NCBI GenBank assembly: GCA_900554815.1
Contig: USIO01000024.1
Span: 1 to 24,666, forward strand
Length of the DNA stretch: 24,666 bases
From: an uncultured Clostridium sp.
Lineage (GTDB): Bacteria > Bacillota > Clostridia > TANB77 > CAG-508
Direction: 5' to 3'
Position numbers and translations under genes: made by a program. The stretch's first letter is position 1; each line of letters opens with the position of its first letter. Below are positions 15,328-23,249 of this stretch, piece after piece. The notes below the pieces were generated by a model. That model saw nothing but the letters and a program-made list of their open reading frames with translations. It was not told the origin of the DNA and did no database searches.

Positions 15328-16597
15328 ATGAGGGATTTTTTAAAAATAGAACAGATCAATGCTTTAGAAGTACTAGATTCTAGAGGAAAGCCAACAGTAC
15401 AAGTAGAAGTAATTACAGAAGGAGGATTTTGTGGTGTGGCGCTTGTACCTTCAGGAGCTTCAACTGGCACTTTTGAAGCAGTTGAACTACGAGATAATGA
15501 TTTAACAAGATATCAAGGTAATGGTGTAAAAAAGGCTATTGAGAATATTGACAGAAGGATCAGCAAAAAACTAGAAGGGAAAAATGTATATGAACAAATA
15601 AAAATTGATAACTATTTAATAGAACTAGATGGAACAAAAAATAAATCCAAACTAGGCGCTAATGCAACATTAGGTGTTTCTATTGCAGTTGCAAAAGCTG
15701 CTGCAAATTCACTAGGAATGAGCTTATATAATTATATTGGAGGAACAAATGCAAAACAATTGCCAACCCCCATGATGAACATACTAAATGGAGGAAAACA
15801 TTCAGATAATAATATTAACATACAAGAATTTATGATTGTACCAATAAGCGGACAAAGTTTTAGCGACAAACTAAAAATGGGAGTAGAAACTTACCATCAT
15901 CTTAAAAATGTACTAAAACAAAATGGATATTCCACATCTGTTGGAGACGAAGGAGGATTTGCACCTAATCTACAAAATGAAGAAGAAGCTTTAGACTCTA
16001 TAGTAAAAGCAATAATAAAAGCAGGGTACGTTCCAGGAGTAGATATAGCCTTAGCATTGGATGTAGCAAGTACAGAAATGTTTAAAGAGTCCCAAAAAAT
16101 CAATCAAGAAGGATATTATTTTTGGAAAACAAGCCAATATAAAACAACAGAAGAAATGATAGGCTACTTAGAAAACTTAGTAAATAAATATCCAATTATT
16201 TCTATTGAGGATGGACTAGCAGAAGAAGACTGGACAGGATGGCAAGAACTAACTAAAAGATTAAACAATAAAATACAGTTAGTAGGAGATGACTTATTTG
16301 TAACAAATTTAGAAAGAGTACACAAGGGAATTAACAAAAATGTTGCAAATAGTGTTTTAATTAAACCAAACCAGGTAGGTACATTAACAGAAACACTAGA
16401 TACAATAGAACTAGCAAAAAGAAATGGATATAAGATTATTATTTCTCATCGCTCAGGAGAAACAGAAGATACAACAATTTCAGATATTGCAGTACGGAAC
16501 TAATGCAGACCAAATAAAAACAGGAGCTCCTTGCAGAACAGAAAGAGTAGCAAAATATAACCGATTGTTAAATATTGAAAATGAAATTAAGTTCTAG
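15328..16597 (+). CDS. eno: enolase, read through one CGG +1 shift
   Basis: Enolase turns 2-phosphoglycerate into phosphoenolpyruvate and water. Motifs: LDSRGKPTVQVEV, VPSGASTG, ILNGGKHSDNN, GDEGGFAP, LIKPNQVGTLTE (catalytic lysine) and SHRSGETEDT. After 389 codons the frame reaches CGG at 16495 and would stop at TAA two codons on. Skipping C gives DIAV-G-TNADQIKTGAPCRTERVAKYN and ends at TAG 16595-16597. The joined protein is 422 residues. The segment after the shift carries the substrate-binding lysine of QIKTGAP, so an unshifted product would lack an active-site residue. It stands apart from the other glycolytic genes, behind its own hairpin. Confidence 0.93.
16495..16498 (+). other. CGGA +1 recoding site 8 (eno)
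   Basis: GTA CGG AAC TAA in the blocked frame; skipping C gives GGA ACT AAT GCA, the V-G-T-N-A segment of enolase, where glycine or alanine is usual. Only 33 residues follow, but they include an active-site lysine. Confidence 0.9.
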
Positions 16598-16608
16598 TAT
16601 AAAAGAAA

Positions 16609-16641
16609 AGGTATATCTATTAATAAGATATATCTTTTTTT
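16609..16641 (+). terminator. intrinsic terminator after eno
   Basis: AGGTATATCT (16609-16618) pairs with AGATATATCT (16626-16635), including one G-U pair, and runs into seven T. Confidence 0.8.
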
Positions 16642-16801
16642 ATAATACATAAAAATATACTGAACACTAAAAATACAATCATTATAAATTGCCAAAGCAA
16701 ATAATATATAAAATTAAATAAAATTGACGAATTAATACAAAAAATGGAAAAGTAAATTAACATAAAATATATAAATAATTTAACTTTTTTACAAAAAAGC
16801 C

Positions 16802-16830
16802 TTTACAAATTTGCAATTACATAATATAAT
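16802..16830 (+). promoter_or_regulatory. sigma-A-type promoter of the sortase operon
   Basis: TTTACA (16802-16807) and TATAAT (16825-16830) are 17 bases apart. The 315-base gap between eno and the next gene otherwise holds the eno terminator, A/T-rich sequence with no gene that I can support, and a roughly 75-base leader with a short ACCAT/ATGGT stem at 16868-16880. The ribosome site is AAGGGGGA before ATG 16913. Confidence 0.75.
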
Positions 16831-16912
16831 AAATCCGTCTAAAAAAGGCAGAACTTTACAACATAAAACCATAATATGGTAAAAAATAAATTTTGTATAA
16901 GGGGGAAAAAGA

Positions 16913-17908
16913 ATGAAACATTCTAAATTAAAATTGATGTTAGCAATTATTATATTTTCTATATTGGTAGTTAGTGTAACATCAATTTTTGCAACAAATG
17001 AAAAAATACAAATTTTACAAAAAGCAAACGAAGAGTACATGATTTATATACAGAACCACTTAGAAGAATCTTTTGAGTTTGCTTTTTCAAATGATAAAAA
17101 TGCCAACAAAGAAGAACTAAGCTATAGAAATGCTGCAACAGATACAGCAGAAGAAGGAGCAAATTATATAGCATATGTGGATGAAAATCTATATAAAATG
17201 TACTTTGCACAATCTACATATTTATGGGCAAGAAGCTTAGACGGCACTTACTTTGTAGAAGGCATAGAAGTACAATTAAATGATTCAATAACAGATGAAG
17301 AAGCTGAACTTGCAAACAACATTACTAAAATAATTCAAGTAGATACAACACAAATACTAAACAAGCCTACAGAAATAATTAATGGTGTTGAAACTACTAA
17401 AACAGTAGGAAAAGTTGCAGTACAAGAAGAAGGAACAACTTATTATCAGCTACTTAAAGTACCAAATGATGGCAAATATAGTGAATTTATTAAATTAGCT
17501 GAAAAAATTTCTAATAATCAAATACAAAACAATATTTATTCAAAATTAGAAGTAGCAAAAGAATTTTCAAAACTATACCAAGAATTAGTACCAGCAACAA
17601 CTGATGCAAACTGGACTCTTGTTGAAAATAATGAAATTTTACAACCAGAAGAAGCAAAAGATGATGAACAATACATTTTATGGCTAAAAAACGAAAATGG
17701 TAATAACATAAAACTAGATGTACAATTTTTAAACTGTTTTGAAGATTACAAAAAAGAAGTTATTTCAGAAAAAGTAACAACTAAATTACCTGTAACAGCA
17801 GATGACCCTACTTTATTTATTATATTAGCTGCTTTAGTAGTAGCACTTATTGTTGTTTTGATTATTAGAAAAGTGGCAATAAAAAAAGACAACACATCTA
17901 AAAACTAG
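16913..17908 (+). CDS. secreted protein with C-terminal LPVTA-type sorting signal
   Basis: Residues 1-26 form a signal peptide (basic start, then a hydrophobic helix ending near SIFA). The C-terminus has KLPVTADDP, a hydrophobic helix (LFIILAALVVALIVVLIIR) and basic residues, the layout of a sortase sorting signal, though with LPVTA in place of LPXTG. The middle 260 residues are acidic, and I do not recognise a domain. The next gene, nine bases downstream, is a sortase, so this is its probable substrate and may be a cell-surface or pilus-associated component. 331 residues. If the LPVTA motif is not used, it would be a protein with two membrane segments. Confidence 0.75.
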   Translation: MKHSKLKLMLAIIIFSILVVSVTSIFATNEKIQILQKANEEYMIYIQNHLEESFEFAFSNDKNANKEELSYRNAATDTAEEGANYIAYVDENLYKMYFAQSTYLWARSLDGTYFVEGIEVQLNDSITDEEAELANNITKIIQVDTTQILNKPTEIINGVETTKTVGKVAVQEEGTTYYQLLKVPNDGKYSEFIKLAEKISNNQIQNNIYSKLEVAKEFSKLYQELVPATTDANWTLVENNEILQPEEAKDDEQYILWLKNENGNNIKLDVQFLNCFEDYKKEVISEKVTTKLPVTADDPTLFIILAALVVALIVVLIIRKVAIKKDNTSKN

Positions 17909-17917
17909 AGGTGAAAC

Positions 17918-18499
17918 ATGAAAAAAATTTGCAACATACTATTAGTAATGATTATTATTGCCATTATTATAGTAGTAGCGTTAATTGCTATAAAATATAC
18001 AAAAAATCAAATTAATGAACAAGAACTAAGCAAAGTTATAGAAACAATTAATAAAGAAATTACACAAGAAGAAGTTACCCAAGAAAAACAAATGTATTAT
18101 AAAGAATACAGAGTTGTAGGTATAATAAAAATTCCTAGTATTGAACTAGAATATCCAATATTAGAAATAACAAATAATACTACAATGAGATTATCTATTA
18201 CAAAATTTTGGGGGAATGGTGTTAATGAAATAGGCAACTTAAGCCTAGCAGGACATAATAACTATGATGGAACAATGTTTGGAAAGACAAAACAATTAGA
18301 AACCGGAGATAAAATTGAACTAACAGATATGAAAGGAATAACTAAAAATTATATTATCTATGAAAAATTTATTACGGATCCAAATAATATTTCTGTTATA
18401 GAAACTGACGAATATGGAACAAGAGAAGTAACTCTAATTACATGTAGTAATGGAAACAAGGAAAGACTTATTCTAAAAGCAAGAGAAGAAGTTATTTAA
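17918..18499 (+). CDS. sortase
   Basis: Sortases cut a sorting signal and join the protein to the cell wall or to another subunit. Residues 7-26 are an N-terminal membrane helix. The catalytic histidine is in LSLAGHNNYDG and the catalytic cysteine in VTLITCSNGNKERLILKAR, with the arginine of that last segment completing the site. 193 residues, with a KIPSIELEYPI strand typical of the fold. It looks closest to class D or a related small class; the exact class needs a profile search. It lies between its likely substrate and a large adhesin. Confidence 0.88.
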   Translation: MKKICNILLVMIIIAIIIVVALIAIKYTKNQINEQELSKVIETINKEITQEEVTQEKQMYYKEYRVVGIIKIPSIELEYPILEITNNTTMRLSITKFWGNGVNEIGNLSLAGHNNYDGTMFGKTKQLETGDKIELTDMKGITKNYIIYEKFITDPNNISVIETDEYGTREVTLITCSNGNKERLILKAREEVI

Positions 18500-18525
18500 A
18501 AAATAGTTAAAATGGGGGGAAAAAA

Positions 18526-21500
18526 ATGAAAGGAAAACTACAATCTTCTAAAAATAAGAGAATGATTGCATTAGTTGCAATTCTTGTAGTTCTTTTGGCA
18601 GGAACTGTTACTGGCGTTACCTTATTTTTAAAAGACGATGGCTCAACAAGTGCTACAGCATATAATGAAATAAGCAACAACACAATTCAAGAGCCAACAA
18701 ACAGCACAACAGGACAAGAGGAACAAACAATACCAACAGATGAAGATGAACAACAAACAATACCAACAGATGAAAACCAACAACAAGAAACAACGTCAGA
18801 ACAAACAACTCCAGAAGGCCAAGGCAACCAAGAAACAACAACTTCTAACAACCAAGAAAATACTGAAAATAATAATGCAGATTCACAAACAACACCAGAA
18901 GAATCAATAACATATGCAGACAGGTTAGTATCAGAAGATTTTTTAGTTGGATGGACACCAATTGGCTTAGCAACTATAGCAGATACAACTGGCAGGTATT
19001 TAAATAATACAAAATTAGAAATTGAAAAAATAAGTTATACAGAAACAGACTTTACAAATAACACAGAGATATCTTTGCCAGAACAATCAAAATACAATTC
19101 TGTTCAATCTGGAGAAAGAATTGTTTATGAAATTCGTGTAAAAAATACAAGTAATGTTGTGGCTAAAAACATTAAAATAATAGACAAAATTCCAGAAGGA
19201 ATAATAGTAGAAGAAATAGACTCTAACGGAACATTAAAAAACGAAAATGTTCAATGGGTTTCTGACATCCCAGCAGGAGAACAAGTAAGCTTTAAATTTG
19301 TAGCTGTTGTTGAAGAAAATGTAGAAGGAACAATACAAAACATAGCAGTTGTTAATGGAGATGCTACAAATACAGTACATAATCCTGTTTTAAAAACAGA
19401 AAAAATTGCAGAAGTTACAAGAAATGAAAATATTGTATATGATGCAGCAAAACCAGGAGATACAATTAATTATACAATTCAAATAACTAATACTGGAAAT
19501 GTTGATGCAGTTACAAAAGTAACAGACCAAATACCAGCCAATACTACTCTTGTAGAAAATTCTATTACAGATAATGGAATCAAAACAAATGGAAATATTG
19601 ATTGGGATGAAGTTATTGTAAAACCAGGAGAAACTAAAAATATTGAATTTAAAGTAACTGTTAATAAAGATGTTACAGGAAGCATTAAAAATATTGCAGT
19701 AGTTGGAGAAACTCCTACAAACGAAACCGAAAACTTAAGTGCAAACATAACAGGAAGCAAAACAGCAGATAAAACAGAAGCAAAAGTAGGAGAAACAATA
19801 AAATATACAATAACCCTAACCAATAGTGGAAATGCAGCAGGAAAAGTAACAGTAACAGATAAGATTCCAGAAGGAACAACAATAAAAGACGAAACAATAG
19901 AAGGATACAACAAAGAAACAAACGAAATGGTATGGGAAGAAGTAGAAGTAGCAGCAGGGGGTAGAGTAGAACTAACACTAGAAGTAGTAGTAAATAAAGA
20001 TACAACAACATCAGTAATAAATACAGCAACAATAGACGAAGAAGAAATACCAGACAAACCAGAAACAAAAATAGCAAACATAACAGGAAGCAAAACAGCA
20101 GACAAAACAGAAGCAAAAGTAGGAGAAACAATAAAATATACAATAACCCTAACCAATAGTGGAAATGCAGCAGGAAAAGTAACGGTAACAGATAAAATCC
20201 CAGAAGGAACAACTTATGTTGAAAAATCTGTTGATGAAAAAGGTACTTACAATAAAACTACAAATACTATTGAATGGAAAGATATAGAAGTAAAACCACA
20301 AAATCCTGTAGAATTAACTTTTAATGTAAAAGTTAAACCTTTTGAAAATGGTGAAACAGAAAAAGAAATTGCAAATCAAGCGTCTATAGGAAATAAAGTA
20401 GTAGACAAAGCAGATAAAAAGTATATTGAAAAAGAAATTAGTAAAGTTTGGGAAAATGATAATGAGACCCTAAGAAATGATATTATTGTTGAGATATATG
20501 CAAATAATGTTAAAACAAATAAAACATTAACATTACAAGCAGAAGAACAATGGAAAGGTACATTTAAAAATTTACCAAAATATGATTCAGCTGGAAAAGA
20601 AATTGTCTATACAATTAAAGAAGTAAATGTACCAGAAGGATACACAAGCACAGTAAATGGAATGACAATTACTAATACTTATGCAGAACCTACAGTAACT
20701 AAAACAGTAAAAAAAGAATGGATTGGGGATAGCGAAAATATAATCTTAAGACAAGGAATTACAGTTGAAATTTTAGCAGATGGAAAAGAAGAAAGAACAA
20801 TAGTATTAAATACAACAAATAACTGGACAGCAACAATTACAGGTTTACAAAAATATAAAACAGGAACTAGAACGCCAATAAAATATACTCTAAATGAAAT
20901 TACAAAATTAGAGGGATATCAAACAACTTATGATATAACTCAAGAAGGAGAACTAATTGTAAAAAATATTTATGTAGAACCTACAGTAACTAAAACAGCG
21001 AGAAAAACATGGGAAGGAGATAATGTAAACCTAAGACCAGAAAGTATAACAGTACAGTTGTTAGCAAATGGAAATGAAGTATCAGGAAAAACAGCAATAC
21101 TAACAGCAGGAAATAATTGGACAGCAGAATTTACAGGATTACAAAAATATGAAACAGGAACAATTAAAGAAGTTAAATATAGTATTGCAGAAGTAGATGT
21201 ACCAGATGGATATACTTGTAGAGTAGATACTAAAGATTCAATGCATTTAATTAATACTTACATAGAGCCAACTATAAGTAAAACTGTAACAAAAGAATGG
21301 GTTGATAATAATGATTTATTACAAGAAAGACCTACATCGATTAAGATACAATTAAAAGATAATACTGGATATGTATGGGCAGAGCAGGTTATAACGTCAG
21401 CTAATAAAGGGAAAGATACAAATACTTGGAGTTGGACATTTACAGACTTACCAAAATATGATTCCAATAATGCAGATAGAAAGCAGATTATATACATAGT

Positions 21501-22890
21501 TGATGAAGCAGAAGTACAAACAGGAGACTTAAAATATTATACCAAAGCAATTAATAATAATAAGATAGTTAATACAATAAAAGTACCAAATATAGTATCA
21601 ACAAAAACAGCAACAACATCAGCAGACGAAAAAACAAAGTTGATTAATGAAAATGCTGTACAGGTTGGAGATACAATTACGTATACAATTAAAATAGAAA
21701 ATAAAGGTGAAATCTATAAAACTGTAACTGTGAGGGATACGATACCAGAGAAAACTACCTTACAAGGAAGTATAAAACTAGATGGTGTTGATTTAACAGA
21801 AGAACAAGTAAATCAACTATATGAGGGAACATTAGCATTAACTATTTCAGAAGGAACTTACAAGACAATTACTTTTACAGTAAAAGTAGTATCAGGAAAT
21901 GCAGGAGATAGTGTAATTAACACAGCTTATGTTGACAATGAAGCTGTTGGACCAGTAGAAAATCCAATTGAAAAATTTGTAAATGTAACAAAATACAAAA
22001 ACAATGTAGGTTCAACAAACATTTTACTAGTGTTAGATACATCAAGTTCGATGGTAAATAATAAAGTTAATGGACAAACAAGATTAAAAATAGCTAAAGA
22101 TGCAATTATAGACTTTATTACAAAGACTTATGAAAAAGAAGCAAATAAGGATGTAACATTTACACTTGTAACATTCAATAAAAGGGAAAATACAAAGGTA
22201 TTTACTTTTGGAAATAACAATAGTTATATAGCAACTAAAGATACGGCAACAGCTTTTAAAACAGCGATTAGTAAAATTACAAATGGAAATGGAACTAATA
22301 TGAGAGCTGGATTGGAAGTAGCGTACACTACATTATTTGGTTCAGATGGTAATGGTGGAATTGCAGGAATGCCGCAATATAAGGATTATGAACAAATCAT
22401 GATATTTTTTGGAGATGGAGAACCTTCTGGAGAAACAAATTTATTAAATAATGCAGCAGGTATTAAAGCAAAGGCAGATGAAATTAGAGCAAAAGCCAAA
22501 GTATATGCAATAGGATTTGGAGCAGATGCAGCAACTCCAGGAAAAGTAGGTTATGAAAGACTAAAAGACATTGGGGGAGGAGTAGTATATACATCAAATA
22601 ATTACACACAATTAGTCACTAATTTTAGTGAAATTATTAGTGCGGATCCAGAATATAAACAAGTAACGGTTAATGGTAATGCTATTGTAGAAATTACAAA
22701 TTCACAAAATATAGTAGTGGATGGAGATAAAAATAAGATAATATTAACAGTAGGAGATAAAAACATAGAAATAACAAACTCTACTGAAGCAGCAGCAAAC
22801 TATTTAACATATACAGACAAAAAAATTACTTGGGATGTAAGTAGTTATTCATCAGAATCCATTTTGAAAATATCATATCATGTTCAATAA
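18526..22890 (+). CDS. large surface adhesin: DUF11, Cna-B and VWA domains, no sorting signal
   Basis: The 1454-residue protein begins with a signal or anchor helix (about residues 13-34). A Q/T/E/N-rich linker follows to about 130. Four DUF11-like repeats span about 165-625; the third and fourth carry a near-identical duplicated unit. Four Cna-B-type stalk repeats span about 632-1020 (with NNWTATITGLQKY and NTYIEPT-type seams). A fifth DUF11-like unit lies at about 1025-1155, then a von Willebrand A domain at about 1165-1380 with the metal site LVLDTSSSM. It ends abruptly at ISYHVQ with no LPXTG, membrane helix or basic tail. It may be truncated, or held by the N-terminal helix. The gene is intact over 4.3 kb and contains five out-of-frame CGG but none in frame. 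Confidence 0.88.
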   Translation: MKGKLQSSKNKRMIALVAILVVLLAGTVTGVTLFLKDDGSTSATAYNEISNNTIQEPTNSTTGQEEQTIPTDEDEQQTIPTDENQQQETTSEQTTPEGQGNQETTTSNNQENTENNNADSQTTPEESITYADRLVSEDFLVGWTPIGLATIADTTGRYLNNTKLEIEKISYTETDFTNNTEISLPEQSKYNSVQSGERIVYEIRVKNTSNVVAKNIKIIDKIPEGIIVEEIDSNGTLKNENVQWVSDIPAGEQVSFKFVAVVEENVEGTIQNIAVVNGDATNTVHNPVLKTEKIAEVTRNENIVYDAAKPGDTINYTIQITNTGNVDAVTKVTDQIPANTTLVENSITDNGIKTNGNIDWDEVIVKPGETKNIEFKVTVNKDVTGSIKNIAVVGETPTNETENLSANITGSKTADKTEAKVGETIKYTITLTNSGNAAGKVTVTDKIPEGTTIKDETIEGYNKETNEMVWEEVEVAAGGRVELTLEVVVNKDTTTSVINTATIDEEEIPDKPETKIANITGSKTADKTEAKVGETIKYTITLTNSGNAAGKVTVTDKIPEGTTYVEKSVDEKGTYNKTTNTIEWKDIEVKPQNPVELTFNVKVKPFENGETEKEIANQASIGNKVVDKADKKYIEKEISKVWENDNETLRNDIIVEIYANNVKTNKTLTLQAEEQWKGTFKNLPKYDSAGKEIVYTIKEVNVPEGYTSTVNGMTITNTYAEPTVTKTVKKEWIGDSENIILRQGITVEILADGKEERTIVLNTTNNWTATITGLQKYKTGTRTPIKYTLNEITKLEGYQTTYDITQEGELIVKNIYVEPTVTKTARKTWEGDNVNLRPESITVQLLANGNEVSGKTAILTAGNNWTAEFTGLQKYETGTIKEVKYSIAEVDVPDGYTCRVDTKDSMHLINTYIEPTISKTVTKEWVDNNDLLQERPTSIKIQLKDNTGYVWAEQVITSANKGKDTNTWSWTFTDLPKYDSNNADRKQIIYIVDEAEVQTGDLKYYTKAINNNKIVNTIKVPNIVSTKTATTSADEKTKLINENAVQVGDTITYTIKIENKGEIYKTVTVRDTIPEKTTLQGSIKLDGVDLTEEQVNQLYEGTLALTISEGTYKTITFTVKVVSGNAGDSVINTAYVDNEAVGPVENPIEKFVNVTKYKNNVGSTNILLVLDTSSSMVNNKVNGQTRLKIAKDAIIDFITKTYEKEANKDVTFTLVTFNKRENTKVFTFGNNNSYIATKDTATAFKTAISKITNGNGTNMRAGLEVAYTTLFGSDGNGGIAGMPQYKDYEQIMIFFGDGEPSGETNLLNNAAGIKAKADEIRAKAKVYAIGFGADAATPGKVGYERLKDIGGGVVYTSNNYTQLVTNFSEIISADPEYKQVTVNGNAIVEITNSQNIVVDGDKNKIILTVGDKNIEITNSTEAAANYLTYTDKKITWDVSSYSSESILKISYHVQ
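19741..19880 (+). repeat. duplicated DUF11 unit, copy 1
   Basis: This 140-base stretch recurs 333 bases (111 codons) downstream with about four silent differences. It encodes ANITGSKTADKTEAK and the following part of the DUF11 fold. Confidence 0.93.
20074..20213 (+). repeat. duplicated DUF11 unit, copy 2
   Basis: Second copy of the unit at 19741-19880. The spacing is a whole number of codons, so gain or loss of one unit by recombination would keep the frame. Confidence 0.93.
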
Positions 22891-22906
22891 AGCATATAGC
22901 CAGAAC

Positions 22907-22944
22907 AAAAAAAGTTACTAAGTAAAAACTTAGTAACTTTTTTT
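22907..22944. terminator. bidirectional terminator after the adhesin gene
   Basis: AAAAAAAGTTACTAAGT pairs with ACTTAGTAACTTTTTTT around AAAA. It serves the adhesin on the plus strand and overlaps the last bases of the small minus-strand gene. Confidence 0.93.
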
Positions 22945-23089
22945 AAATAACTATATTTAATAAATTTAGCAACAAGATAGACATTAAAACTTTGGTAGAA
23001 ATTTTAATCATTTTTAAACTAACATTACGAACAATGGTTAATCTATATTCCTTTCTTACAGTTAAAGCTAAACAATTTGTTTTATCCAT
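22943..23089 (-). CDS. 48-residue small protein, paralog of the 24508 gene
   Basis: The ATG at 23089 follows AAAGGAG with nine bases of spacing; a longer in-frame start at 23140 is less likely. The protein begins MDKTNCLALTV, then a basic stretch (RKEYRLTIVRN) and a hydrophobic C-terminus (LMSILLLNLLNIVI). Over 45 residues it shares about 24 identities with the end of the minus-strand protein at 24266-24508. The shared core and hydrophobic end suggest membrane association. Family not known to me. Confidence 0.65.
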   Translation of the reverse strand: MDKTNCLALTVRKEYRLTIVRNVSLKMIKISTKVLMSILLLNLLNIVI

Positions 23090-23249
23090 AACAATCATCT
23101 CCTTTAAGCAAGAATAAAAAATAAAGTTAAAAATCACCAAGATATATTATAATTATAACACAGTCAACATAAAAAAGTCAAATGTAATCAAAATGTAATA
23201 TAAAAATAAAACAATTTATTATATAATAAAACAAAAAGGAAATAGAAAA

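Noticed and set aside
971..16597. Calling dapA, mreB, mtaB, pgk and eno pseudogenes
   Set aside because: Five housekeeping genes would each carry one or two identical lesions and no others, with full length and intact motifs on both sides.
16868..16880. ACCAT/ATGGT palindrome in the sortase operon leader as a riboswitch
   Set aside because: It is a five-base stem in A/T-rich sequence; I do not recognise a riboswitch class there.
19479..20212. Long minus-strand open frames inside the adhesin gene
   Set aside because: They are low-complexity antisense shadows of the biased DUF11 repeats, with no ribosome site.
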